This document shows, piece by piece, positions 1 to 12,366 of a stretch of DNA of 64,000 nucleotides (positions are counted from its first letter, which is position 1; every line of letters starts with the position of its first letter). Both the position numbers and the translations under genes were made by a program. The notes under the pieces were generated by a model. That model was given only the letters and a program-made list of their open reading frames with translations. It was not told where the DNA came from and did no database searches. The stretch covers positions 175,588-239,587 of the forward strand of contig NW_025940781.1 in assembly GCF_000764305.2 (NCBI RefSeq), given 5' to 3'. Origin of the DNA: Hyalella azteca. Lineage: Eukaryota > Arthropoda > Malacostraca > Amphipoda > Hyalellidae.

Positions 1-135
1 TTAAGCCAGACACTATCGTGACGAAGAAACTGTAGGCTGCAACATATCGAGCTCTGCAACATATCGCCACTCAAGGTATCCAATAATAATTCGATCTCTA
101 AATATCATTTGCGTGTATATAAGTAAAGAAAATAC

Positions 136-316
136 CTGCAGAATTTTTTTAACTCCAGGACTGAGTCGGAAACGGCTTCCAATGTCGCCAATTTTGATTT
201 TCTTGTCTGGACACATGAGGAAACAAGAATTGAGTTGCGTGGAGATCTTCATCTCCCACGACTTGCTTTCCGTCATCATGTCCTGTGCAATTGATGTATA
301 AATTTCGTTCACCGTC
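136..316 (-). CDS. Internal exon candidate (181 bp), protein not recognised
   Basis: On the minus strand a TTTTAG acceptor is followed by 181 open bases and a CTGCAG|GTATTT donor. The exon starts with the last base of a split codon (AGG if the previous exon ends in AG) and ends on a complete codon, giving 60 residues. The peptide is mixed and looks folded, with pieces such as TVNEIYTSIAQDMM, SCFLMCPDKKIKIGDIG and RLSPGVKKILQ. The open frame runs past both splice sites, but the residues outside are poor and intron-like. It is the most downstream exon seen here; the gene continues beyond the left edge. It shares strand with the exon at 15420-15650, but entry phase 2 does not match that exon's exit phase 0, so at least one exon is missing between them. 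I could not assign a family. Confidence 0.58.
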
Positions 317-2873
317 CTAAAACACAAACCACAGAGGAGGACCAGCAAAAGCTTATCAGTTTAAACACCGAAGCAAGTTGATCAATAAATAGAGCTCGAG
401 TATGGATTAAACGGGAAAATTCATGCAATTAATTAGTGGCACACTTCTTCATCAATTCACGCAATTTGTTGAATCACCATTGTTCACCATTAACTAGTTT
501 TTTCAATCGACAGCCACGATCAATGGAATCAGACTCACTCCGCGGTCGTTTTTTGGCAAAAGCATTATTGGAATAGCGTCTTTTCCCCATAAAAGCGATC
601 TGGTTGAGTTCAGAGCGGAATGATTCAGCAGCGATGAAATGGAGCAACGTTCAACACAAGCTATGTTGTCGGCGCCATTCCGGAAAATCAAATGGCCACG
701 ATGTCGAATTCGAGGTTGAACATTGGCGCAGATATTCAAAGAGCAGGCCGATCTTTTAGGACAGCAGCTATTTTTTAGGGTCGTTAATCAGGGACAAGTG
801 GTCTTTTCGAGAACAATAACTGGCCCCTGCATGAATTGTATCACGGTTTTCCTTATGGCTGCCTATGATGGAAAATGAGTAGGAGCGACCTAACAAATTA
901 CCGCATGGGACATCATCAAGCTGAAGCCAAGCTCTGGACTTGAGATTCGTCGAGATGATATGGCATATCTTACGACTCCAATTTGAAGCAAAACTGCAAT
1001 GGATGTGCATGAATAGAAACTTCTTGTTGCTCCCACTCTAATAATTCCTGTGAGTTGTTAGACAAAACAATTGATGAAAGTTTGCCTAAAGTGTCATGTC
1101 TATACAGTATATATAAATACAGGTACCGTAATTAAAGAAGAAGTTAGCATCAAGTTAGCCCATCCATTGTTCTCCGTGAATGATATTTTGAGAACAACTG
1201 GACAACATACCACCAGTGCTTTATATCTCGATACTACTGTGCAAACTATAGTTTAGTTTTGAGCGTTCATGGTCGCTATATAGGTTGCAAGTGATTTCAC
1301 TGATCACTAAACTACCGATCCATCTTTGTTTGACCCTAAATAACTTAGGTGCGAGTGCTCCGGTTTTTCATAAACACGAGAGTTTTATTAGTCCCATTGG
1401 TCTCTTCAGGGCAGCATAAATCGAACTGGAACCAAATCTTAAAAACAACTTTTAAGTTCATAATATTTATTTAATTTTTGTTTTAATCTTCATTTAAAAA
1501 TCAGCGTTTATCATTATAGTATATTTGAAATAAATATTTATATACGTGTCAATTGCTCATGTTGACGAACTTAAAAGCAGGCAACGATCGAGTCCGCAGA
1601 ATTCAGGATGAAAGTTTGAAGATTACAAGAGGCTATTGAGTTTGAGCTCGAAATTGTTTATGTTGTCATGCAAGTTTACATTTCTGCACTGAAATTATAG
1701 ACCAGACTGTGAGTTATTTTTCGGTAGGAAAAAACAATTCGGTGCCTGTTTCCTCCTTGCACCTTCCAAGGATTTATTTCTCATGATTTTTACACTCCAT
1801 AGCTCGACTGATTGAACTCTTCCTATCCCAAACAGCCGTTTATTTATATCCCCTTCTTCTTAAATATTTGATTATCAAGACAACTGTCAATAATTTTTAA
1901 AAATAACTTTAGCCCCATCATCACAAAGAACTTCCATGATATTTATCCATTCAATTTAGCGCGACTTATCCAGATATCGTGCAGAAACTAGAGTGTATGC
2001 CATGGGGGCTGTTTTTTTCAGTGTAGGAGTCATTAAGGCGCTGAAGTATCCAGTTTGCAGGCCACTACTGAGATAAATGTTCGGTAATAAAGTCCAGCAG
2101 AGGGGCAGATCATAAGAAAATTATAAGGAGATCTCTTAGAGGTCCTTGTTTGAGTGCCGCAACATCAGGCCCGCGCAAACTAGACACAAATTGGGAGAAA
2201 TTAATTCTTAGCAACATTTTGCGTCCGATTGTAAAGATTCTTATCACTTCAAAAGTATCAATCGCCGAGAACTTTTATTGCACCACAAAATATTTAAAAT
2301 ACCATTACGCATAGTATTAAATTCGATAAAAATGTGTGAAGTAACATGACCATACTCGTACCAGGGTTATTAGTTTTTCCATTATTTAATACAACGATTT
2401 CGCAAAATACATTAATTTATCTTAGACACTTTAATTTTTCATACAAGTATCACAGACCTGCTAATGAAGACAATCGTTAAGCATCCCATCAAAAAGTTTT
2501 CTCGCGCTGCACGCTTTCCCCCTACTCGAGACCCGTTTCCATAACCTTATTTTCTTACCAATCTCCATTCTTCACTCTTGTAATGAATTAAAATTTAAGA
2601 AATATTCAACACATGATAACAAGTTTCATGAATTCTTGAATCAAGGCCATCGGTATTGCTCTTAATCTTCAATTACGTGGCATATTAACATGACAAGGGA
2701 CGAACAGGCGAGGAAATGTCGCGTGTGTCAGGCTGTGTGACGCAACAGGCGCAACAAATCACGGATAACGACGAAACGTTCGAGTGCGCAAACCGGGGAC
2801 AAGAACTGATCGGTGGTAATTTTTCTCAACGGCCTAGTTTATTTTTCCAACTTCCTCTAATTAGATCGTTCAA
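317..2873. other. Probable intron, no feature seen
   Basis: This AT-rich stretch has only short chance frames on both strands. I see no tandem array, RNA gene or transposon end in it. It would be intron if the minus-strand exon model is right. Confidence 0.4.
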
Positions 2874-3029
2874 AATAAAAGTGTTAATATACGGTCAATG
2901 AAATAATATTTTTTCGCATTTAATCCTAAAATCTAGGTTGATGTAGAGTCTATAAATAAAAGTGCTACTATTCGGTCAACGAAATTAATTTTTTTCGCAT
3001 TCAATCCCTAGGTTGATGTAGAATCTATA
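2874..3029. repeat. Tandem duplication, two copies of about 80 bp
   Basis: A segment beginning AATAAAAGTG and ending near TAGGTTGATGTAGA occurs twice with an offset of 81 bases. The copies differ by several substitutions and small gaps (for example TTAATATACGG against CTACTATTCGG), so the duplication is not recent. Confidence 0.8.
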
Positions 3030-5522
3030 GTCAGTGCAGGCAGTGCAATGTATTACTCTTTGAAACCACTTAATAATCACACTCGATCTTTTTTCAAGGC
3101 GGAGATTCCAAAAACAAGCGGCAAAACATTTAGGCAATTAAGCTACAATTCAGGATGCAATAGACCTGCAGTACGCATGGAGGAAAACGGTAACCGAACG
3201 GCAGCGGCTTGAGTCGTGCCCAGTCTGCCATATGAGGCCGTACATACAAGGAACGTCGTAAACTATAGGTCAACAATTACGAACGCTGCAGTGAATGTGT
3301 TAATAAACAAGAGCTTTTCTCTCGCCACGACCGCTGGGCGAGTTCAGAACCCAAGCGTCGATGGTAGCAAATAAATCGAACGGAGACTCGACGTTATCTT
3401 GCGATCTGGCGAGCCTGCACTCGCAGCCTCAATGTTTCGTAAGTTAAGTGCAAGCCACAGCACTTTTGTGCTCAATATTGAGGTGAATAGGGCAACTTAA
3501 ACAACGATCTCACACGCATGTTAAACATAACAAACATATCGATTTTTTCTTTTGGTAAATAGACTAAGAATAACAGCTTTACTTATGCCGGATATAATAT
3601 AAGCCACGCAACTACTATAGAAATCAATATAAAATCCAAAATATGCGTTATAAAACATCGTTTCTATCAATTTATTCTAAAACTAGTGTGGAATAATTAG
3701 CTCTATACTTCGATATTACTGCTTTACACAACAAATTGCTGCAAGATCTCGGGCACTTAGTGCCTCTCACCTTCGAACGTATATACTCAATACCGTTAGA
3801 GCCAGTGGGCAGGGTCTATTATTTAACGATCATGAACGTTCCTTTCATGGTACCGACAGGAGTATTGAAAATGCAAAACATCCAACCACTTAGCCCCTGA
3901 GCCAACATTTCTCCACTAAACGCCGTCGGGAAATGCTGCTTGCATTTTATCACCTCTCACAATAGACTTTTGCAAGGACGAGAGAGTCGAGTGTTGCGTC
4001 CTGCAGTCTGAACTGGACGCAAGACGTACAGTTGTACTGGTCAGAAATGTGATGAAATTGTACCTGGATCACATGTATTGACGTTAGAGTTGCAGCAGTT
4101 GAATACAGTAATTTTATTTTAAGACATAACAGAATAAGAATGTGAAAGCCGAGAAAATTTTTAGGCAGTATATAGATAAATGTAACACCTTTTAGGAGCT
4201 GAGCAGAAATCTTGAAACATGCTAAATAAAGTTCGGTAAACTAGAAGTAATTACAAAAAGTCAAACTGGCATCGGTATTACGCACTGTGCTGTCTTGTAT
4301 CACTTCACATAAACATTACGTTAGACGTGAACATTTCTCGCAAATTAGGGAAATCAAATTCCATCTCATACACCACCAATAATTCCAATACACCCACACA
4401 GATACTCCAACAATAACTACCTTTATTACCGCTACTTCAGACTGGCAGCCGCGCCCAACAAAGGTCATGAAAGCATAACATTAGCATCAACAGCACGAGT
4501 CCAGCAGCATGGAACTTGAAATGGAAAATAAAGGCCCGAGAGTTCGCGGTCTCGGCACGCGTCGTGATTATTAGCGTGGGCGCTGGTCTACCTGGAGGCG
4601 AGCATGGCGAGCACGAATGTTGTCAAGTTTCTGCAGCACTGGAGGCAGATTATTGGATGCATGGCCTTACCTCGGGACATTACCTGTCAAATGATGGTTA
4701 TTTGCGAGCATTTTGGCCAGAATTATCGCAATACGAGAGAATGCTTAGAATGAAACTCAGTTGTGAGGGGCTTCACAATTCGCAATCTAAATTATTCATC
4801 AGAAGACATAGTGCTAGGGAATTACCTTTAAGAACCATCGAGATAATGCAAGGGTGGTATCTAATATATCGAAATTATAAAATACATTTAATAACTTCTA
4901 ATTCACTACATAAGTATTTGGGTTAAATGTTGACCGCCGAAGTTTTGCCATATTTTTAGGCTCAAGATTGAGTAACTTTACATGATCGTTGAGTAATTTT
5001 TCATGACCTTGTGTCATGCTATTTTCATGTGTCATGTGTACTTTCATCATTGTAAGTACGGCGCGTAGCCGTAGACTTAGTTAATATTCTTAAATTTAAA
5101 TTACGAAATGCGACGTTCCTCTCCCTATAGACGCTGAATAATAAATGCGTTTGACGCGCAAAAAAGTTAAGATTGCATTTATAATCACCATAAGATCGAA
5201 GTTCACGTTTAGCTAGCGAGCCAACGCAGCACATATCGAGGGGTTGTAAAAGTTCACGCAGTGACCGCTCATGCGTAAATTTGGGACACACAAAATTGTC
5301 GGTCATTCTTTTCGTGGAAAGTTCCTCATAAATATTAGTGAACGAAATCTATGATTCTTTAGAAATGGATGTGTTAAATAATTTCAGATGAAATTTTTAT
5401 ATACATGCAGTTAATAATTACATTACATGCAATAATTCAATTGCATGCAGCTAATATTTTTACACGATTCTAACAGTACGTTCGTCTATAAACGTAAATT
5501 GTTTACATCACCAGTTCTTTAA
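3030..5522. other. Probable intron, no clear feature
   Basis: The longest open frame here is 136 codons on the plus strand at 4516-4926. It matches nothing I know and has no support from splice sites or composition. The stretch also contains the weak exon candidate at 3771-3815. Confidence 0.35.
3771..3815 (-). CDS. Weak exon candidate (45 bp)
   Basis: A good donor, CGAAG|GTGAGA, closes a short open segment on the minus strand. Starting after AATAATAG, the exon would be 45 bp with phase 2 at both ends, reading about 14 residues (ALTVLSIYVR at its end). Its last two bases AG would join the first base of the exon at 136-316 to give Arg. The acceptor lacks a good pyrimidine tract and a second frame is also open, so the call rests mainly on the donor and the phase match. 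Confidence 0.22.
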
Positions 5523-5696
5523 GCTTGTAAAGAAGGCACTCACGAAGAATTATTGCAGATGGAACGCGCGACACTTCAAAAGCAGCAGCGGATCCTAACA
5601 AAACTTTCGAATTACCAGAGGCTTGGTCGAGAAAATAGAACCATTTTATGTAGCGGACTCGTTCGTCAGCAGGCACTCTCGAGGGCGTCGTTATAA
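5523..5696 (+). CDS. Short plus-strand coding-like frame (57 codons), unrecognised
   Basis: Open from just after a TAA at 5520 to a TAA at 5694-5696, with an ATG at 5559 directly after TTATTGCAG, which resembles a splice acceptor. The peptide has an amphipathic, Gln/Leu/Arg-rich stretch (QMERATLQKQQRILTKLSNY) and ends RQQALSRASL. It is less AT-biased than its surroundings. A second frame over the same region is also open and runs to a GTAAGT donor at 5739, so which frame is real, if either, is unclear. It could be a decayed gene fragment, a terminal exon or chance. Confidence 0.22.
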   Translation, partial: ACKEGTHEELLQMERATLQKQQRILTKLSNYQRLGRENRTILCSGLVRQQALSRASL

Positions 5697-5795
5697 TGCT
5701 AGGGTCGGACCTGAGTTAAAGTCCTCCAGCTGCACGGTAAGTATCAGGGGCCAGCACTGACCCGGTTCTCGTTCGTACTTCTCTCATGTAGAAAG

Positions 5796-5822
5796 AGAGT
5801 ATAAAGAGAGAAAGAGAGAGAC
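5796..5822. repeat. Short GA-rich simple repeat
   Basis: A run of GAGAGTATAAAGAGAGAAAG type sequence, too short and impure for a long microsatellite. Confidence 0.6.
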
Positions 5823-5829
5823 GGCGACG

Positions 5830-7059
5830 GAGTGAGTTTCTACGATGCATAAGAGAGTTCCCTCCATATCTAAACCCGTCCTGTCGCTCCTTCAGGGCAC
5901 GAGCCAGTTACGACCAGGCGGGGCAGGGCGCTCGTCAACCGCCGCGCACTCTTTACCACACATATCGACCTATGGGATACGATGTGCTCACATCAGTAAA
6001 TTGTCTTTTAATAAAATAATAAATTTCATAACTTATTCTGCGATGGTCGTTAAGAAAAGAAATTAGATTTGAAATTGCAAGATACACATAACATGTAATA
6101 TTTTTTATAAATAATGATGAAATATAAGTCAATTTTTAGCGACCAATTTTTTTTACTTTTTCACCTATTTACACAATCTGAATCTAGCAAAGTGAAGGTA
6201 AAAGTTTTTCCTTAGATAGGCTGATAATGACTTGGTCACTTTACTATTCGCAGAGATATCATAATCCACGTGACTTATCTCGGTCATAGACACGCAAATA
6301 ATTAATCATTTGCATATTTCCACTTCATGATCAATTGGAAAGGCATGACTTTCTGTGGAGGCTAAGCAATATCATAGACACTATTCTCAGAAGTCGCACA
6401 GATCACCAGCCGTAGTCCGGATCATAAAGCTAACAATGTTATGCGAGGTCAACGAGATTCCACCTCAAACGGGACACACAATGCAAGAAACCATGCAGCC
6501 TTCAGTGTCAAGAATTTGATGACGAGCAGCGAGTCGATAGTCTTAAGTTGTGACCTACACTCCTCCTCTCAGTGACATAATACACACTCCGTTATTTGTA
6601 CATGTAACATGGCAGAATGCTCGAAGAGATTGAACAATGGATTTTGTATCTGTCAAAAGAGTTATATTTGTAGGTAATAATCTATCAAAGAGAGGTTTGC
6701 TTACTACTAAACCACGAACAATATCTTTCAGAGTTAATGGTTATTCTAAGGGTTTTAAGGGTTGCTTGCTCGCATTGTTCTTTCCTTTGGGTTTAATGGA
6801 CCCTGGAGTATGGACCCGACTGTGAGATGTCTCGTGTGTCTCTCAGATGTGTTATGATGTTTCATCTCAAGTCAAATACGATGAATACAAAATCTCAATT
6901 CCTGTTTTTTTTATTATCCTGCTAGGGTATGAGGACAGCTAGCTTTCCGTCCAACGAGGTTAGAGTGACCGGCGACTTACTTGACTGCGCGCTCTGCGCG
7001 GCACAATGAGAGGTGCCACGCAGGCACCCCTCATGGTGCACATTTTTTGCTTCAGTTAG
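5830..7059. other. No supported gene
   Basis: Two short plus-strand frames (5845-6066 and 6637-6825) show no recognisable motif. A GC-richer patch at 6960-7040 contains an inverted repeat, GAGGTGCC then GGCACCCCTC, at about 7009-7033. Nothing else stands out. Confidence 0.35.
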
Positions 7060-7281
7060 CTTAAGTCTGCTGGCGGCCGGGAATTATTCCTGCTCGACCA
7101 ACCGACCCACATTGCAAGGCGCTACTTTCCGGTCCTAACTAATATTATGTCTCAACTCGAGCGGGCGTCGCAAAAAATTGGGAAGTTAGCTCGAAGGAAG
7201 CCCCGCCTGACCGATGCTCAAGAGTTGGCTCAGGCACGCGGGCTTGATGAAATAGAGAAGCTGTTGAATGAACTGATCTGA
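7060..7281 (+). CDS. Unrecognised C-terminal coding fragment (73 codons)
   Basis: An open frame follows TTTTTTGCTTCAGTTAG, which resembles a splice acceptor, and ends at TGA 7279-7281. The only ATG (7147) would give just 44 residues. The peptide has natural-looking composition: a RELFLLDQPTHIARRYFPV part, a basic KIGKLARRKPRL part and a helical end DEIEKLLNELI. The GC content is clearly above that of the flanks. It may be the last exon of a plus-strand gene or a fragment of a mobile-element protein. No upstream partner exon was found. I do not recognise the family. Confidence 0.35.
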   Translation, partial: LKSAGGRELFLLDQPTHIARRYFPVLTNIMSQLERASQKIGKLARRKPRLTDAQELAQARGLDEIEKLLNELI

Positions 7282-9261
7282 ATCTTGACGTGTACTTAGC
7301 GATGAAAAGTTGATCACATAAGTAATACTAAAATCAGTCACATTGGGCTCAATCATGCGTTTCATTAGGCAGGCAGATTGGTATCATGAGATACTGATGG
7401 TAGACATAAATTTCCAAGCTTGTCGATGAACAGGGCACATGGTGGAAGCCGCGGCTTTTTTCATAGTCCATAAAGATAAAAACTCGCTTGCAATCAATGG
7501 AATGATCGTTCTATCAATCCACATCAACATAACACAAAGCTCTGCTGTTCTTAGAGCCAGATCCTCTGCTAGGTCGGCATGCCGTTATGAGAAGGCTCCG
7601 TTTGAAGCAAGTTCCATAGCTTTATAAGACATGTAGTTTCTACAGGGACGGAAGAAGCGTGCTCTTGTGATTCCATCAATCGAACTCTGGCCGACAGTCG
7701 GGATGTTGATAAGCGTGGGCATGCAAAACTGAAGAAGCAACGGGATGTCAGTATCCGATTGGTGGAGTGGGTAGCGAACGCATCAACGTTTCTGTTGACA
7801 ACGGGAATTACCGAACAGGAAATATTTTAAGCTAATGCATGAAGGCCTCGTAAAAATAATTGAAAAATTGTAAATAAAAAAAATCTGCGTAAATGAGAGC
7901 ACTTTTTAAACTGAAGCAACTTATTTTGCAGAGTCCTTGCAGACGGCAAAGGCATGCAACTCTTCGTACGGAAATGATACATCTATTAGAATATCCTAAG
8001 GCCACCGCGTGCTGGTCTTATGTTAATAAAAACCTACAACGCATGAAGATGACGGACAGTTTCTTATTTTTTATGTTGTACACCAGAGAAAACATCCGTT
8101 CAATGCTCGAGGCAATTATGGAGGAAACAATTGCCTTTTTTAATCTCAAGGCCATTTTAGACGAGGGTAAAAGCTGATCCAAGAAGAAAACATATGAGAA
8201 CATGTTTGAAACACTTATTTAATAATAGTTTTTTATCCTGATTCACTTGCCCGTGCAAAATTTTCTTACTTTAAATCCGATATATAAAGCGAACAGCAAT
8301 CCGACTCTGTTCAGCACTTTATATTTTTCGTTAATTTTTGTCAAGAATTAGACAAGACAAAACTTTATTCAATCGTTTCTTCAAAACCGTATAGAGAAAT
8401 TCACAGACGTAGCACTTCAGACCGATGATAGACTGTTTGTCCTCAAGGTTGTGGCTGAATGTAAGTTCTCACTTAACTGTTCGGTTAAAAATTCGACAAG
8501 CATGGAGTGTCATCTTGAAGAGTGAATATATAAAATAAACCTCGCAAATTTCTCTGCCTTTCAGCACCTCCCCACTGAATATAGCTGATTTACTCTGCAC
8601 ACCGCCAGCGAGATGTGCTCTGTAGTCACTTTTAAACGAGTTTAAATGTCTCCTGCTATACACGAATACTTGCATACGGAATCTTTTTCATGAACGGAAT
8701 ACGGAATCTTTTCCTGAACTAAACTAGAGTCACAAAGTGGTACAAAAAGATTAAATTAGAGCTATAAAAAACTGCTCGTTCAGTACTTCAAACAATGGTT
8801 AAGCCTCGGGTTATGAGCGGCTAGTCTCTAAACTTATTCCAGAGGACTACGTAGAGTATACAAACTGCATGGAAGAAGGGAGTTCTGCAAACAAATCTTG
8901 GATGGCGGAGCATAATGGAGAAAACATAACAGGAGGTCGTAGGCTGAAATAAGTCAGCACTGCTTTTCCTAGCCTGCACTAAAAGCTTAAATAAACTAAG
9001 TTGTGTACCCAGACAGCCTGGGCGCTCGCGGCTACGAGCAACGCTCGTGCTCGGAGCGATGCGTGAGCAGCATAGTCGAGCAAGAGGCTCTAGCGCCCCA
9101 CAACTAGCATGAGTCGGAGAAATGTATTGGCACCAAGAGCTTTGAATTGTTCTTGTCATCCATAGAACACTGCACATGTAAATAGAGAGTACATGTCTCT
9201 ATTTACTCCAACGCTATCTAAATGGGTCGTTGGCTTAAAATAAAACTACGGAAAGAAAATT
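7282..9261. other. No supported gene
   Basis: Several frames of 60-118 codons occur (for example minus 8821-9177 and plus 7893-8177), none with a known motif or flanking splice signals. A short direct repeat, ACGGAATCTTTT, lies at 8677-8716. Confidence 0.35.
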
Positions 9262-9344
9262 GTGTTGACGATGAAATTATGTGCAGGGATATATATTAAT
9301 GGTGAAGTGTTGACGATGAAATTAGTGTGTTGACGATGAAATTA
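9262..9344. repeat. Three copies of an 18-bp motif
   Basis: GTGTTGACGATGAAATTA occurs at 9262, 9307 and 9327. The spacing is irregular, so it is a loose cluster and not a clean array. Confidence 0.75.
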
Positions 9345-10071
9345 TTTGCAAGGATAGATATAAATAGAATCATGAACCATGCATGCTATTACTACATAAT
9401 AAGAGAGAATCTTTTCAGAGTAACGAATCTGTAAAATAGACAAAGAAAGCTCAGAAGACCTGAGAATGAAGATAACGAACTAAATTTAAAAGAAAGTCTG
9501 GGTATTCATCACGAATATTGAAATATCATGGTTCAAAATTTGTTTGAAGAAGCGAAATAATGTTGCACTTTGCACGGTAGAACTTTGCATTGATTTCACT
9601 TATTGAGTTTGAAAATAAATCTGCATTAATTAATAATCGAAACCCGGTGGTAATTTATGAAGAAATCCCAACTCGAACTTTGTTTCGCAAGAAATTAAAG
9701 AAAAATGCTTGAAAAATGAAACAATTTCTCTGATAATAACAAGGAGAGCTGGACCATGAGAACGCTCCTCCACAGTCATGTTCGCTGAAGGATTGCGCGA
9801 AATGAAGGAAAATGGTGACAGCCTGCGCGTTGTAGCTAGATTACGATCGGTGTGCGATGTTTTGGATGCGATAGCGCCGCGCGATAAGCAGCGGTCGTAC
9901 GTCAGTTATCGTCCACTTGCATTTCACAGGTCAAGTTAATTTTCGGACCAGAAATCTTCATTCGCACATTCGAGGTACGAAATGGAAATTCGACTGAAAC
10001 AGCTCGAAATGTTTCAAGAAAATTCAACGTCTTTGCGACACAATTTTCTCCTCCAAATTGACGTCCAAGAA

Positions 10072-10242
10072 TCAGTGAGGTGGGAAAAAAGGAAAATAGT
10101 CACCGTGAGCCTCTGTCATAACGAGCGCCTCGAAGTCTGTAGCAAGGACCGAGTTTGATTTCTTTTGTTTTGGTGTTACGGCAATTAAATCCATCACAGC
10201 CACGCTCTGCTCTGAGGATATTCGCTGGATTGTGCAAGTCAC
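10072..10242 (-). CDS. Weak exon candidate, 56 open codons
   Basis: After the acceptor-like ATCCTGTTATTGCAG the minus strand is open from 10242 to a TGA at 10072-10074. The peptide starts VTCTIQRISSEQSVAVMDL and is plausible. Phase 0 at entry matches the exit of the exon at 15420-15650. The only possible donor, CACG|GTGACT, is weak and would leave phase 1, which does not fit the exon at 136-316. It could equally be a chance frame. Confidence 0.2.
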   Translation of the reverse strand: MTCTIQRISSEQSVAVMDLIAVTPKQKKSNSVLATDFEALVMTEAHGDYFPFFPPH

Positions 10243-10625
10243 CTGCAATAACAGGATTTTATTTCTCGGTTTAGTGGGAAGTCTTTCGCTTGGTACGCTC
10301 GAGAAACTCGGCTTTCCTCGGACCCTGCACTAGCTTTGATTTATTGCTCAAAAATTTAGGTCTCGATAGAAATGCAGGCGCCGAGAAAATGAACCAAGAG
10401 CCAAGAAAAGGAAAATCGCAACGAAAGTTCATTTAAAAAATGGATTTGGACGGATGCAAAACTGCTGTTCAGATTATGAAGTTTCCCTCGCAGAGCCTTG
10501 GTATTGTCTGGCAAAAAATAACTGTTGCTAGATAATTCTAGTTGCAATATCTTAAATTCATTCACACAATATGACAGGGTATTACACATTAATAAATATG
10601 CATATTTTTAAGTAAAGATATTTTC

Positions 10626-12366
10626 ATTCTAAACATTGAGCAATACATTCACTAAACACATACATTCACATACATTCTGCTTCTTTCAAGTTTTCTTCAG
10701 TACCGCAGCCTCGCCTGGCGATAGAATTTATAGATAAAACAGAAACAGGCCGCGTGCGCCAAGGGAGTTGTTAAGCTGAATCCAAGTATCGGAATTATGG
10801 GTAGTTTGAGACACGTAAAATGAGGTAGCCAGAGGTTCTGTCCGTGTGCCGCAACTGCTGTTTTATCGGCACGGCAGCGGTGGCTCTCAGCTTATATAGT
10901 AGCTCTTCCTAAGGGCGCATTTCTTATGGCGCGAGGTCTATAAAATGTTAGGATGTGAATATAGTACATTCCTTTTCTGAAGTGATGATAAAACTTTATT
11001 ACTGAACGTAAATTTTAATACTCAATCTAATATTTAATTCGTGATACTATGGAAATTCGATTTTTATGTCTGATTTGATTCATTTGCGGTAAAATATGCA
11101 GCACCGGTATGTAAAAATTTTGGTAGCATTGGCTCAATTAAGATTAAAATCGTCTCGTATTTAATGACATCCGTAACGCTTTGTTTCAGTGTGAGACGAC
11201 ACAATAATGCCTGTCGATCTCTAAGTGGGATTTTCAACTAATACAAAATGCGTCTCAAGAAGTTGTGATCCATTAACGGGATGTATAAGCGATTCAAAGT
11301 TGAACGACGAATTTGTGATATGATGGATTCTCATGTGTGAAATTACGTACGCAAAACGTATGAAAAAATCTTGGCGTGCCAATTTCAACAATTCATTACA
11401 TATTATAACTGCGTATTAAAGTGTTCATTTGATACATAACGCCATAGATATAAAATGATGATTATAGCACAATTAAAAGCATCTGTCGAGTCGAGATGCT
11501 ACATGGACCTGACACAGTAGTTTTAGTTGTAGGATGACATGAAAATTCTTACATTTAACTGTTGAAATTTAAATAAAAACAAAACAGTTTCCTTGAAAAT
11601 TTTAAGCTGAGGATTAAAGACCGTTCCTTGATAATTGATGGTTTTGATGGGTCTCTCAATGAACAATATTTTTAAGCTTAATAATTATTTGATATTTGTG
11701 AGGACGATGAAATAGGAGGATATAAGGACTACAGGGGTATAATATATAGGGATATATAGGGATATAAAGACTACAAATCTTAAGCAGACCCCGTGATGGT
11801 CTGCTATTCTCAAGCATTTTACAAGTTCACCCACAATTGCATGCTTCGTTTCCATGATATTAGGTCAGATAGAAATACAGTTGCCCGATGCTTACATAAA
11901 CTACACAAGAATGCATCACTTGCACACTTCGTTCACGCGGAGTAAAGATTAATTGATGATGAGCAAGTTAAGAACTCGTCGTGTACGCTCGCAACGTAGG
12001 AGAGAAATTAAGTCAGGTATTTCCTGTATAGAAGATAAATTCAGCGAACAATTGACACAGGCAAGTGATACAAACAGGTGACACAAGAAAGTGACACAAG
12101 CAGGCGAAGAGGTGTGAATAGTTTTGGTTTGGTGTGAAATGTCGTGGCGGAGTCCACGCAGTGACTTTTACTAACAATTAAGAAAAAAAAATATATTTTC
12201 CAAGTTTCTGGCACTATCATAAAAGTTTTAAGGCCAGAACTGTACAGCTGCTGTGATCTGTTGAATCTTCAAATTATAATTTAATGAATGATGTTGTTAA
12301 AGGCAGCAATAATGGGTTCACAAAAAGGCTGGCTGAAGAATGTCACAAGTTCGGTCATGTTGGCAT
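10626..12366. repeat. Tandem segmental duplication, copy 1 (about 1.74 kb)
   Basis: The segment starts ATTCTAAACATTGAGC and ends TCGGTCATGTTGGCAT. It is repeated head to tail directly afterwards with few substitutions, so the duplication is fairly young. No coding frame, terminal inverted repeat or LTR was seen inside, so it looks like a plain duplication of intron or intergenic DNA and not a transposon. Confidence 0.93.

Noticed and set aside
4516..4926. 136-codon plus-strand frame
   Set aside because: No motif, no regulatory context, starts in sequence with no coding signal; consistent with chance.
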